Assembly: GCA_963544615.1 (NCBI GenBank) | Contig: CAUUGB010000003.1 | Coordinates: 1 to 46,330, forward strand | Length of the DNA: 46,330 nt | From: CAUUGB01 sp963544615 | GTDB taxonomy: Bacteria > Patescibacteriota > Microgenomatia > UBA1400 > PJMF01 | Reading direction: 5' to 3' | Part shown: positions 24,573-32,363 of the stretch, in pieces | Position numbering within the stretch: the first letter of the stretch is position 1 | Layout of the letters: each line of letters opens with the position of its first letter | The notes under the pieces: model-generated | Databases searched by the model: none | Told to the model about the DNA's origin: nothing | Seen by the model: only the letters and a program-made list of their open reading frames with translations | Made by a program: the position numbers and the translations under genes

Positions 24573-25676
24573 TTAATACTCAATACCATGCTCATGATAA
24601 TATAATATCTTTTCTTCCCAAGTAGATTGTTTCCAGCGATATTCCCAAATTTCATCAAGAAATTGCTGCCAATAAGGTCTTTTGCACGCCCTTTGTCTGC
24701 TCAGACACTCCAAATTAGAGCTTTCACAAGCAAGAGCCCCCACAAAACAATTTTGTGTAGCACGAATATATTTTCCTATCGCTTGTATACAAGCTAAGTG
24801 TTCTATGGCCAATGTTATGTTCAGTGAACACATACTTTCTGGTGTTAGCATACGCTGGTAGGTACTTGTTAGTTTACCTGCCTCATCAATATTAATAGTT
24901 TCCTGCACTAAGACACCAGAACCAGCAAAATCGGGCACGATGAACGGAGCTAGCTGATCTTTACTGCAAGTAGTTCTATTTTCTATACAGGCAGCAAGAG
25001 GTTGAAATTGTGGCAATAATGGAGTAATTTCGCTAATTAAAGATGGTTCTAAATAGTGGACATAAACTAAATTATCACTCGTAGTATCTAGCTGAACATT
25101 ATAACCAACTAGCCGCGTATCTATGAGTTTTCCAGAACTATCAATTACCACCTGTTCGTGACCAGTTTTCATTGAAAAATTTTTACCTGCCAGTACTGGA
25201 TTAAGTTTTCCAGTTGAGAAAAAGAATACCAGATACTGATTGTTTAATTTATGGGTTTGTATTAATGGGTAATGCCGACCGCAAAAATTCTTTCGTGCCA
25301 CTACTTGTTGGTCAAAGACAAACTCTAGCTGACCAAATTTATCCACCTCATCTCCACAATCTGCTAGTGGTAGCGTATCTTTTAAGTTAACATAAAACTC
25401 ATGTCTTTTACCTCCTAAATAAATTACTTGAGGTGTAGAAATGAGTCTAATGTAAACTTGCTTTGTCAATTCCGATTTCTGATGGCTAATTTCTACTTGC
25501 AGTTGTTCAGTACTAGTTTCTGCCATTTGTTCTGCTAAAACTTCAATTTGCTCTGCCACTAAAGAAGTTAATCTTTTTTTTGTGTAAATAAATACCAAAC
25601 ATAACACTAGCAGACCACTTAGCACAAATCCAGTAGCTAATAATAATTGATAGTGTTTGTGAGTTTTGTTTTGCAT
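24573..25676 (-). CDS. Cassette protein A1: cysteine-rich membrane-anchored protein, unknown function
   Basis: The 367-residue protein has an N-terminal membrane helix (about 10-31) followed by a Gln/Glu-rich segment that could be a coiled coil, then a domain expected outside. It is a paralogue of A2 (26555-27655). Shared patterns include L-x-G-x-x-H/Y-x-F/Y-Y, FCGxxYPxIxTxKL, VxIDxSGxL, VGY, Y-x-H, a C-x(6)-C-x(4)-Q run, YQRxLxPExxCSL, KYI...Q-x-C-x-x-G-x-LAC-x-S and CLxxRxxC. The shared cysteines suggest disulfides. Identity by eye is roughly one third, so the duplication is old or fast-evolving. It follows B1, with a possible 15-codon reading frame between. No function is proposed. Confidence 0.75.
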   Translation of the reverse strand: MQNKTHKHYQLLLATGFVLSGLLVLCLVFIYTKKRLTSLVAEQIEVLAEQMAETSTEQLQVEISHQKSELTKQVYIRLISTPQVIYLGGKRHEFYVNLKDTLPLADCGDEVDKFGQLEFVFDQQVVARKNFCGRHYPLIQTHKLNNQYLVFFFSTGKLNPVLAGKNFSMKTGHEQVVIDSSGKLIDTRLVGYNVQLDTTSDNLVYVHYLEPSLISEITPLLPQFQPLAACIENRTTCSKDQLAPFIVPDFAGSGVLVQETINIDEAGKLTSTYQRMLTPESMCSLNITLAIEHLACIQAIGKYIRATQNCFVGALACESSNLECLSRQRACKRPYWQQFLDEIWEYRWKQSTWEEKILYYHEHGIEY

Positions 25677-25683
25677 TAAAGTC

Positions 25684-25731
25684 TTACTGATTCGCCACTA
25701 CGCTTGGAGCTCTAACATTAAATGCAACCAT
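25684..25731 (-). CDS. Possible 15-codon mini-gene between B1 and A1
   Basis: ATG at 25731, stop TAA at 25684, encoding MVAFNVRAPSVVANQ. It is preceded by GAAAGGGGAAATA, among the strongest ribosome sites in the window. A1 begins 7 nt after its stop and lacks a Shine-Dalgarno, so it may serve as a translational coupler or leader peptide. It may also be chance. Confidence 0.35.
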   Translation of the reverse strand: MVAFNVRAPSVVANQ

Positions 25732-25756
25732 TATTTCCCCTTTCTTAAGTTTTTTC

Positions 25757-26413
25757 TCATTGAGAATAATTTTCGGACTTAGGACAGTTGTCAATTATTC
25801 TGCCACTCTCATCAAAAAATATGCTATAGCCATAATTATTACCATAATGCCAATCAATCCTAAAGCAATCATCATATGACCACAAATAATAAGGAACAAA
25901 GCGATAATGTGCAGCACGAAAGATTTCTTTACCGTCTAAAAAAACCACCCATTCTCTGTTCATTTTATCTGCAAGTAATTTACTAGTTAAATATAGATCA
26001 TGTGTATAATCATCCATAGAAAGGTTACGCACTTTATAGGTAAAATGGTTGTAAGTAGAACAAGATGAACTAATATCTTCATAATACGGTGGCTGCGAGT
26101 AGTCCAACATATCCCATTCTACTACACCAGTTTTGTCGTTTGTTGTGCATAAAAATCGTCGATTATACTCTGTATAAATAATATTTTTTTCATTTACTTG
26201 TTGAGGTTTAACTAGACTAACCAGTTTATGTGGATAAAAATAAAGAACATATGTTAACCATATACTCAAACCAATACTACTAACAAAAAATGTCACTGCT
26301 AAAGCTGGTAAAAACTTCCCAAATTTCCTACAGTGCTTACCAAATAGATTTTTATCTCTTTTAGTCAATTGCTGTTTGACAGCTACCCTACCCATCCTTC
26401 CTAAGGATAACAT
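25757..26413 (-). CDS. Cassette protein B1: membrane-anchored protein, unknown function
   Basis: About 218 residues: a basic N-terminus, one membrane helix (ALAVTFFVSSIGLSIWLTYVLYF) and a domain expected outside. It is a paralogue of B2: the last 65 residues align throughout (W-x-x-FLD-x-K-x-IF-x-A, P-x-Y, YSxDCFxIxWxY, FF-x-x-F/FDxSGxII-x-x-C, ending Y-x-Q), and CRxx precedes the helix in both. The middle segment is variable. The start is uncertain: ATGs at 26413 and 26395 are possible, and the longer frame needs a TTG. No clear promoter of the leaderless type is seen, unlike B2. It lies just downstream of a glyA-tail remnant. Confidence 0.68.
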   Translation of the reverse strand: MLSLGRMGRVAVKQQLTKRDKNLFGKHCRKFGKFLPALAVTFFVSSIGLSIWLTYVLYFYPHKLVSLVKPQQVNEKNIIYTEYNRRFLCTTNDKTGVVEWDMLDYSQPPYYEDISSSCSTYNHFTYKVRNLSMDDYTHDLYLTSKLLADKMNREWVVFLDGKEIFRAAHYRFVPYYLWSYDDCFRIDWHYGNNYGYSIFFDESGRIIDNCPKSENYSQ

Positions 26414-26460
26414 AAAAACAATTCCCAAACAACCTTAAGGACGCTTCACCGTTTGGTTAA

Positions 26461-26520
26461 CAACTAAACAGGAGAAGAATTTACTTGTCATAGCCTTTAC
26501 TTGTATGTCCAGACTACAAA
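26461..26520 (-). pseudogene. Remnant of the 3' end of glyA
   Basis: This intergenic sequence matches the end of the intact glyA gene (28421-28466). CAACTAAACAGG, AATTTACT, CATAG and TTTACTTG are shared in the same order, about 80% identical over 45 bp by eye with a 2-bp indel. In translation QVKAMTSKF corresponds to QVKTMASKF in GlyA. The same order, glyA tail then B then A, occurs in both places, so this marks one junction of a tandem duplication or a site-specific insertion. Confidence 0.72.
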
Positions 26521-26535
26521 ATGCATTTTTTGCCA

Positions 26536-26556
26536 AATTATTGAGTCTCAATAATT
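26536..26556. repeat. Perfect 10-bp inverted repeat at the end of A2
   Basis: AATTATTGAG (26536-26545) and CTCAATAATT (26547-26556) are complementary around one base and overlap the A2 stop codon. It sits between A2 and the glyA remnant. It could be a terminator-like hairpin, a cruciform or a recombination core. Confidence 0.5.
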
Positions 26557-27655
26557 AGTTCACATTGGTAAAATCACGCCACTGCCAAGCTTTATTTAAA
26601 AATTCTTCATTTAAATGAGACAAGCATAAAGATCGCTGCTGTAAACAGATTTCGTCAGTACTTTTACATGCTAAATTACCTTGATAACATTGTTGTTTAT
26701 CCATAATATATTTTTCCAATGCCTGTACACAGTTGGGGTTTTGCAAAGAACAAAAAGTTTCTGGCGCTAAAACTCGCTGATAGACACTAAATAATTGCCC
26801 ATTACTATTAATTCTTAGGCGCTCAATCACTTGAATATACCCCCTCAAACCATCTCGAACACCCTCTGCAAGTATTATTTGCTCTCTAGTACATTGGTTA
26901 ACATCAGCAAAACAAGCAGCTAAATCTTTCATTTTGGTTAATACTTCTGGATAGAGTTCTGGAACAAAACTGTGATGATGATAAATCACCTCGTTGTCAT
27001 TCGCCCCAACGTGCAAATCATCCTCACCATACCCAATTACTTGTCGCTGTAGCGCACCACTGTCATCAATAATAATGAGCACATGTTGGTTGTTTGATAA
27101 GAGATCACTATCAACACCTTCATCCAACACTCCATGCGATAAAAAAATCAAAAACTTCTCTCCCAGTTTATATGTTTCAATTTGTGGATATTTCTCCCCA
27201 CAAAATTCGTGCTCAGCCGCAACGCGCTCATTAAGCATCAAGGCTAGTCGGCCAGACAAATAACTACTCCCACATTTAGCTGTTGATGAAGCTTCCAGCA
27301 ACTGAAAATAATAATGATAAGTCTGTCCAGACAAAATTATTTCTTTTTCTTGAGAAATTTCATCAATATACGCTTGTTTTGCTGCTTGTTTTTGCCGCTG
27401 ATACTTTGCATTTGAATCCCAATCACGAAACTCTTTGTACAATTGGGCTAATTCTTCTTGGCGTTTTGCAACTGCCTCAGCGGCAGCTTGCTCGGCAGAC
27501 AAACTAGCAGGCAAAGACAAATTAGTGGTTTTCACCAAAAAAACAATTAGGAGTAAACCTAAAAAACCCATAAATAAAAATACCACTACCATCAATTGGG
27601 AGTACCACAAATTAAATTTGCTCAGCAATGGTTTTTTATTGATAGGCATATTCAT
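26555..27655 (-). CDS. Cassette protein A2: cysteine-rich membrane-anchored protein, unknown function
   Basis: About 366 residues and a paralogue of A1. A membrane helix (LMVVVFLFMGFLGLLLIVFLV) is followed by an Ala/Glu/Gln-rich stretch likely to be helical or coiled coil (about residues 50-95), then the shared domain. That domain contains CG, FCGEKYPQIETYKL, VLIIIDDSG, VIGYG, VIYHHH, C-x(6)-C, YQRVLAPETFCSL, CVQALEKYI, QQCYQGNLACKS and CLQQRSLC. The start at 27655 overlaps the end of B2, which implies coupled translation; an in-frame GTG 18 nt upstream is the alternative. The protein probably sits on the outer face of the membrane. No recognised family. Confidence 0.73.
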   Translation of the reverse strand: MNMPINKKPLLSKFNLWYSQLMVVVFLFMGFLGLLLIVFLVKTTNLSLPASLSAEQAAAEAVAKRQEELAQLYKEFRDWDSNAKYQRQKQAAKQAYIDEISQEKEIILSGQTYHYYFQLLEASSTAKCGSSYLSGRLALMLNERVAAEHEFCGEKYPQIETYKLGEKFLIFLSHGVLDEGVDSDLLSNNQHVLIIIDDSGALQRQVIGYGEDDLHVGANDNEVIYHHHSFVPELYPEVLTKMKDLAACFADVNQCTREQIILAEGVRDGLRGYIQVIERLRINSNGQLFSVYQRVLAPETFCSLQNPNCVQALEKYIMDKQQCYQGNLACKSTDEICLQQRSLCLSHLNEEFLNKAWQWRDFTNVN

Positions 27656-28388
27656 TTTTAGTAATGTCTCCACACTGAGAAATTATTTTTCCAGAAAGAT
27701 CAAAGGTAGTAAAAAAATCTTTATATATGTCATATGTGTAACCCCATGTAATATAAAAACAATCATGACTATAATCTACATAATTCGGATGCAAATTTAA
27801 ATTAACCGCTTGAAAAATTTTCTTATCATCTAAAAACATTTGCCAAAGATAATGGACACCATCTGGTAGTTGTTGCCCCACTAAAGATAAACGGGAACTG
27901 TCACTATCTTGAGTGTCTTTATTGGCAGTGGGAACATTATTAATGTGAATAGTAGTTAATTTAGATTTAGCCACATCCAGCAAACTAATCCAGCCACTTG
28001 CTTCAAATTCAAATGTATTACCATTAGGAGCAGCTGAAGCTACATCTGCTTTTTGCTGCTCATTCATATGTTCGAGATAATGCCACCACGATATTTCTTT
28101 GTTAGCTGTGGCTCTTGCCTGTGCTCGTAAGGCGTCATTTTGCCGTTGTACTCTAGCAACAGCAATAAAATGCTGTCTTTTTACCAATTGCAAAAAAACT
28201 CCCACTGCTAAACTAGTCACACTAAATAAAATGGCATAAACCAGCAGCCATGCTGTTACCTTAGCTGCTAGTTGGCGGCAATAGTAATCTTTTATTTTTT
28301 TTACTCCAGACCATACCTTAATGGAAAATAATAAAAAGTGTAAGAAATAAACCCGCCCTTCCCGATAAAACCACTCTATCTCATCCAT
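27636..28388 (-). CDS. Cassette protein B2: membrane-anchored protein, unknown function
   Basis: The 250-residue protein has a cytoplasmic N-terminus with a hydrophobic stretch (VYFLHFLLFSIKVW), a clear membrane helix (VTAWLLVYAILFSVTSLAVGVFL) and an external domain. Its C-terminus aligns with B1 (WQMFLDDKKIFQA, YSHDCFYITWGY, FDLSGKIISQC, YAYQ). The start is well supported: TATACT lies 6 nt before this ATG, placed between glyA and B2. It heads the B2-A2 unit, whose genes overlap. The pairing of B with A in both copies suggests the products work together. Confidence 0.75.
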   Translation of the reverse strand: MDEIEWFYREGRVYFLHFLLFSIKVWSGVKKIKDYYCRQLAAKVTAWLLVYAILFSVTSLAVGVFLQLVKRQHFIAVARVQRQNDALRAQARATANKEISWWHYLEHMNEQQKADVASAAPNGNTFEFEASGWISLLDVAKSKLTTIHINNVPTANKDTQDSDSSRLSLVGQQLPDGVHYLWQMFLDDKKIFQAVNLNLHPNYVDYSHDCFYITWGYTYDIYKDFFTTFDLSGKIISQCGDITKNEYAYQ

Positions 28389-28394
28389 TTCAAT

Positions 28395-28400
28395 AGTATA
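28395..28400 (-). promoter_or_regulatory. -10 box of the B2-A2 cassette
   Basis: TATACT on the minus strand, 6 nt before the B2 ATG. Leaderless geometry. It lies in the 28-bp gap after glyA. Confidence 0.6.
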
Positions 28401-28416
28401 GTTGAAACAAACTAAA

Positions 28417-29736
28417 TTAGCAACTAAACAGGGGGAATTTACTAGCCATAGTTTTTACTTGCATAGCTATATTTAATAAAAACTTATCGCGCTCAATTTG
28501 GTGATGATACTGCTTGAGAAAAAAGTCTCGCTGTTGCTTGTCTTTGGGTAAATGATAATTAGCAGTTACATGCCTGGCTACCTGAGCAATCCATTGAGCA
28601 ATTTGTTTCATTTCTGCCGTTTTCATACCTCTAGTAGTCACCAATGGCGTTCCCAAGCGCACTCCAGAAGGAAACACAGGTGAGCCTTTTTCGCCAGGCA
28701 CGGTATTTTTATTAGCATACATACCGGCTACATCCATTGCTTTGGCAATCAAGCCACCAATACCCACAGCTAAATTGCTAAAATCAATAATTAGTAAATG
28801 AGTTTGCGTCCCTCCACCTACCAAAGATAAACCTGCTTGCTGTAAAGCCAAAGCCAAAGCAGCGGCATTTTTTTGGATATTTTTGCCATAACGCTTAAAA
28901 GCAGGTGTGCTTGCCTCACTAGCAGCAATCGCAATAGCCGCGGTAGTTGCATTATGTGGTCCTCCTTGAAGTCCAGGAAAAACAGCTTTTTGCAATTTAG
29001 TTGTCAACTGGGGGTCTTTAGCCAAACCTTTATTAGTAGCCATGATAATCGCTCCACGAGGGCCTCTGAAAGTTTTATGAGTGGTACTCACAATGACATC
29101 AGCATAAGGCACGGGCGACTGATGTACCCCAGCAATGACTAAACCGGTAATATGCGATATATCTGCCAATAAATACGCCCCTACTTCGTCGGCAATACGC
29201 GCAAAAGAGGCAAAATCCAGTTCAAAAGGATAGGCTGTATTGCCAGCAATAATTAGTTTCGGTTGATGCTCCACCGCCAATTTTCTTAAAGCAGGAAAGT
29301 CAATTTTCCCATCCTGTCCTATTCCATATTGCACACTGCGAAAAAACCTCCCAGAAAAAGTTATTTTAGGATGTCCATGAGTTAAATGCCCCCCACAAGC
29401 AAGTTGTAAACCCATTAAAGTTTCGCCGTTTTCTAAAAGTGCAAACTCCACTGCACTATTAGCTGGAGAACCAGAATAGGGCTGCACATTTACATAAGGC
29501 ACAACAAAAAGTTTTTTAATTCTCTCAATGGCTAAATTTTCAATCTCATCAACTACTTGCGACCCCTCGTAATAACGAGCTCCTGGATATCCTTCAGAGT
29601 ATTTATTAGACAAGCAACTCCCCAATGCTTTAGCTACTGCAGGAGACACATTATTTTCCGAAGGAATTAAACCAATTTTAGCTATTTGACGTCGCTGTTC
29701 TTTTTGAATAAGATTAAAAATCTGATCTTTTGCCAT
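28417..29736 (-). CDS. glyA: Serine hydroxymethyltransferase
   Basis: A PLP enzyme converting serine and THF to glycine and 5,10-methylene-THF, the carbon source for thymidylate synthase and FolD in this window. The 439-residue protein carries IPSENN, NKYSEGYPGARYYEG, NVQPYSGSPAN, GGHLTHG, DISHITG (usually DMAHxAG) and the PLP lysine K221 in STTHKTFRGPRG. FPGLQGGPH follows. The start has AAAGGT 4-5 nt upstream, as expected for an operon-internal gene; it follows the HtrA protease by 40 nt. Its last codons are duplicated downstream at 26461-26520. Confidence 0.96.
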   Translation of the reverse strand: MAKDQIFNLIQKEQRRQIAKIGLIPSENNVSPAVAKALGSCLSNKYSEGYPGARYYEGSQVVDEIENLAIERIKKLFVVPYVNVQPYSGSPANSAVEFALLENGETLMGLQLACGGHLTHGHPKITFSGRFFRSVQYGIGQDGKIDFPALRKLAVEHQPKLIIAGNTAYPFELDFASFARIADEVGAYLLADISHITGLVIAGVHQSPVPYADVIVSTTHKTFRGPRGAIIMATNKGLAKDPQLTTKLQKAVFPGLQGGPHNATTAAIAIAASEASTPAFKRYGKNIQKNAAALALALQQAGLSLVGGGTQTHLLIIDFSNLAVGIGGLIAKAMDVAGMYANKNTVPGEKGSPVFPSGVRLGTPLVTTRGMKTAEMKQIAQWIAQVARHVTANYHLPKDKQQRDFFLKQYHHQIERDKFLLNIAMQVKTMASKFPLFSC

Positions 29737-29776
29737 CTGACCTTTCTACACCAAACTTTAATAATTACCAACCAAA

Positions 29777-30997
29777 TCACTCACTGCGCTTTTGTAAAAC
29801 CGCCTGAGCAACTTGGCGCTCATCAGCACGATAATATTCAATTTCTACCTGTTCACCAATTTTGTGTTTATTAATGATGGCGGTTAATAAATTGCTCGAG
29901 TCATCTTTTTTATCAGTTTTCAAACTCTCACCAGCAAATTTGGTAATAATATCTCCTACTTGCAAACCAGCTTTAGCTGCTGGAGAATTAGCAGCGATAG
30001 CAACTAAATAAGCTCCTTGAGGAATTTCATTTAGTAAAGCTGCTTTAGCACTAATCATCCGGTACTCCACTCCTAAAAAAGGTCGCTCAAATCTACCCGT
30101 ACTCTCAAAAAGTGCCAAACTTTCTTGCACTACTTTAATCGGTAAGGCAAAACCAATATTCTCCGCTCCCGAACTCATAGCCACATTAACTCCAATTACT
30201 TGTCCCATACTATTAAGTAGCGGACCACCAGAATTACCAGCATTAATAGCGGCGTCGGTTTGAATAATGCCACGAATAGTCTCACTATCTCTACCTAAAG
30301 CGTCACTGGCAGTAATAGTGCGTCCCAAACCACTCACCACTCCAGTGGTGACGGTATGGCGAAATTCTCCCAAAGCTGTGCCAATAGCCACCACTCCTTG
30401 ACCCACTTGTAAATCGTCACTATTGCCTAGAGTTAAAGCTCTATTAGCTAAACCAGCAACTTGTAGGAGCGCTAAATCATGATCGCTATCGCGATAAATT
30501 TCGCTCACCTCATATTCCTGATCGTCACTATCAATCACCACGTATTTTTTGCCCATGCCACTGACCACATGTTTATTAGTCACCACCAAACCCGAATTAT
30601 CAACTACAAAACCAGTGCCAATATCACGCTGAACATCCTCTTGCTCTAATTGCATGCCTTCATCACCTAATCCTGGCCAACCAAACATTAAAGACAATGG
30701 ACTTAACATATTGCCACCGCGTTTAAGCTGAGTTGTTTGTACCGCTACCGTCACCACAGATGGCTTAGCGGCATTAACCACTCCAGAAACGTCTGTTAAT
30801 ACCACTCCAGTTGGAGGCAGTGGCGCCGGAGTGCTAGCTGGAGCACTAGCGGAATTATTTTTAGGTGAATCTAAATCTACTGTGAGTTTTTCCTTTTGCC
30901 ACCACCATATCTCTATGACCACCACCGATAAAAGCAAAATCATTAACCACAAATTCTTTTTGTCCTTTACCAAGGAGCGTTTTTTTTCTTGTGTCAT
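29777..30997 (-). CDS. HtrA/DegP-like serine protease with PDZ domain
   Basis: A membrane-anchored quality-control protease acting outside the cytoplasmic membrane. The 406-residue protein has a basic N-terminus and a helix (LWLMILLLSVVVIEIWWW), a Pro/Ala/Ser-rich linker, then a trypsin-like domain with H143 (VTNKHVVSG), D174 (DSDHDLALLQV) and S256 (INAGNSGGPLL). One PDZ domain occupies the last 90 residues or so (GAYLVAIAANSPAAKAGLQVGDIITKFAG). One PDZ and an N-terminal anchor fit the HtrA/DegS-like layout of Gram-positive and Patescibacterial proteins. TAGGAT lies 7 nt before the ATG. glyA follows. Confidence 0.93.
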   Translation of the reverse strand: MTQEKKRSLVKDKKNLWLMILLLSVVVIEIWWWQKEKLTVDLDSPKNNSASAPASTPAPLPPTGVVLTDVSGVVNAAKPSVVTVAVQTTQLKRGGNMLSPLSLMFGWPGLGDEGMQLEQEDVQRDIGTGFVVDNSGLVVTNKHVVSGMGKKYVVIDSDDQEYEVSEIYRDSDHDLALLQVAGLANRALTLGNSDDLQVGQGVVAIGTALGEFRHTVTTGVVSGLGRTITASDALGRDSETIRGIIQTDAAINAGNSGGPLLNSMGQVIGVNVAMSSGAENIGFALPIKVVQESLALFESTGRFERPFLGVEYRMISAKAALLNEIPQGAYLVAIAANSPAAKAGLQVGDIITKFAGESLKTDKKDDSSNLLTAIINKHKIGEQVEIEYYRADERQVAQAVLQKRSE

Positions 30998-31004
30998 ATT
31001 AACT

Positions 31005-31010
31005 ATCCTA
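31005..31010 (-). promoter_or_regulatory. -10 box of the HtrA gene
   Basis: TAGGAT on the minus strand, 7 nt before the ATG at 30997. A weaker match than others but at the same spacing. Confidence 0.4.
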
Positions 31011-31053
31011 TCACAAAAGAACTTAAAAAAATGTTAAAACTTGCCTTCTATTA

Positions 31054-31059
31054 TATAAT
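31054..31059 (+). promoter_or_regulatory. -10 box of the 31066 gene
   Basis: Perfect TATAAT, 6 nt (CAAGGG) before a GTG start codon. The AAGGG is too close to the codon for a standard Shine-Dalgarno. Confidence 0.5.
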
Positions 31060-31065
31060 CAAGGG

Positions 31066-31362
31066 GTGAAATGTAATTACCAAGATAAACGACTCAAAAA
31101 ATTACTCCAACTGCTTAAAAGCAGAATTTTACCTCAACTCCCAAATATAGAGCGTCTCCAACTTAAACAACAGTTATTACGTCTGGAAACTACCTATCAA
31201 CAAGGGGCAATTGATTTTGCCAACTATAAAATTCAAGCACCGGTATTAATTTTAGCCAAAAGACGTTCCCTTACCTGGGTAGAGCAATTTTTATACTCCC
31301 ACGCCACTAACCTATATACTCAAAAAGACATTTTTACTATTTGCCAACTAATTAATCACTAA
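31066..31362 (+). CDS. Small basic protein of unknown function
   Basis: A 98-residue, Lys/Leu/Gln-rich protein, probably mostly helical (KRLKKLLQLLKSRILPQL, IERLQLKQQLLRLE). No membrane segment or known motif is seen. The GTG start is chosen because a TATAAT lies 6 nt upstream and no ATG is available near it. It precedes thyA by 52 nt and is divergent from the HtrA gene. Coding status is likely but rests mainly on the promoter position and length. Confidence 0.55.
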   Translation: MKCNYQDKRLKKLLQLLKSRILPQLPNIERLQLKQQLLRLETTYQQGAIDFANYKIQAPVLILAKRRSLTWVEQFLYSHATNLYTQKDIFTICQLINH

Positions 31363-31403
31363 ACTAGCAGTTGCCATCAGAGTTTAATATTTGCTAATCA
31401 GGT

Positions 31404-31409
31404 TATAAT
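31404..31409 (+). promoter_or_regulatory. thyA-like gene -10 box
   Basis: Perfect TATAAT, 5 nt before the ATG at 31415 and 11 nt before the next ATG (31421). Confidence 0.6.
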
Positions 31410-31414
31410 TGACC

Positions 31415-32305
31415 ATGATTATGAAAACAAAACAAACTTTCCCCATAGACACTCAATACCGAGATTTACTCACTAGAGTACTTAAAAAAGGAGTCACGCT
31501 ACCATCACAACAAGGCGTTAAAGCCAAAATGATTTTTGGCAATTGTCCCATGAGATTTAATCTCAATTATGGCGCTCCAGTAATTACTGAGCGTGATGTT
31601 TCTAGTTTTTTTACTACTCCCATTGGTGAGTTGTTTGGTTTTATCAATGGTGCTCGAACCCAAAAACAATTAGAGTCTTTTGGCTGTAGGTGGTGGAAAC
31701 ATTGGGTAACCAAAGAAAAATGCCACAAACGTGGCCTGGAAACTGGCGACTTAGGTTTGGGTTCTTACGGTGCCGCTTTTCATGATTTCCCCACTAGTGA
31801 GGGAGAAAGTTTTAATCAATTTGCATACTTAATTGAACAAATTAAGCAACAACCACAACTGCGCACTCATTTTATCACTCCTTGGATTCCTCAATATATT
31901 TATCGGGTTAACGGTAGACAACAAAAAGTAGTTGTTTGTCCTTGTCACGGTTGGCTACATTTTCGCGTCGTGGGCAAAAAACTTTCGCTGCACATGTTTC
32001 AGCGCTCGGGAGATTTGCCTGTGGGTGTACCTGCTAACTTAATTCAATACGCGGCGCTACTTTTAGCGGTAGCGCATGTTACCAAATTACAGCCCCACGA
32101 ATATATTCACACTATCTCAGACGCACATATTTATTTAGATCAATTAGAGGCAGTAGAAGAAATGCTCTCTCGCCCTCCCCTGCCCTTACCCAAAATCAAA
32201 CTGGTCAACCCACCTGATGATTTATTCTCTTTCCGCAGTCAACATTTTAGTTTAGTTAATTATCATCCTCACCCGGCAATTAAAAAAATTCCTGCTGCTG
32301 TTTAA
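31415..32305 (+). CDS. thyA: Divergent thymidylate synthase (ThyA family)
   Basis: ThyA methylates dUMP to dTMP with methylene-THF. The family is recognisable along the 296 residues: IFGNCPMRFNLNYGAPVIT, GELFGFINGA (glutamate E72), GDLGLGSYGAAF, CPCHGWLHF (nucleophile C177), FQRSGDLPVGVPANLIQYA (R197, D200, N208), DAHIYLDQLEAV and the C-terminal YHPHPAIKKIPAAV. The asparagine N208 favours dUMP over dCMP. By eye, the N-terminal loop that normally carries the phosphate-binding arginine (DRTGTGT) is replaced by SQQGVKAK, with no arginine. An extra cysteine (C175) lies two residues before the nucleophile. Its cofactor would come from GlyA and its dUMP from the deaminase at 34767. No dihydrofolate reductase gene is in view. 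Confidence 0.88.
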   Translation: MIMKTKQTFPIDTQYRDLLTRVLKKGVTLPSQQGVKAKMIFGNCPMRFNLNYGAPVITERDVSSFFTTPIGELFGFINGARTQKQLESFGCRWWKHWVTKEKCHKRGLETGDLGLGSYGAAFHDFPTSEGESFNQFAYLIEQIKQQPQLRTHFITPWIPQYIYRVNGRQQKVVVCPCHGWLHFRVVGKKLSLHMFQRSGDLPVGVPANLIQYAALLLAVAHVTKLQPHEYIHTISDAHIYLDQLEAVEEMLSRPPLPLPKIKLVNPPDDLFSFRSQHFSLVNYHPHPAIKKIPAAV

Positions 32306-32349
32306 ATTAAAGCACTAGCAATTAAATCCTGACTTAATGCGGCTCATGC

Positions 32350-32355
32350 TATAAT
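32350..32355 (+). promoter_or_regulatory. -10 box of the HIT-like gene
   Basis: Perfect TATAAT, 8 nt before the ATG at 32364. Confidence 0.6.
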
Positions 32356-32363
32356 GGCGAGAA

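Noticed and set aside
26536..26556. The A2-end inverted repeat as a rho-independent terminator
   Set aside because: The stem is AT-rich with a one-base loop and no U-run follows; it is listed only as an inverted repeat.
24573..28388. A/B cassette as toxin-immunity pair
   Set aside because: Both proteins are membrane-anchored with outward cysteine-rich domains and no toxin fold is recognisable; nothing in the sequence supports that reading.
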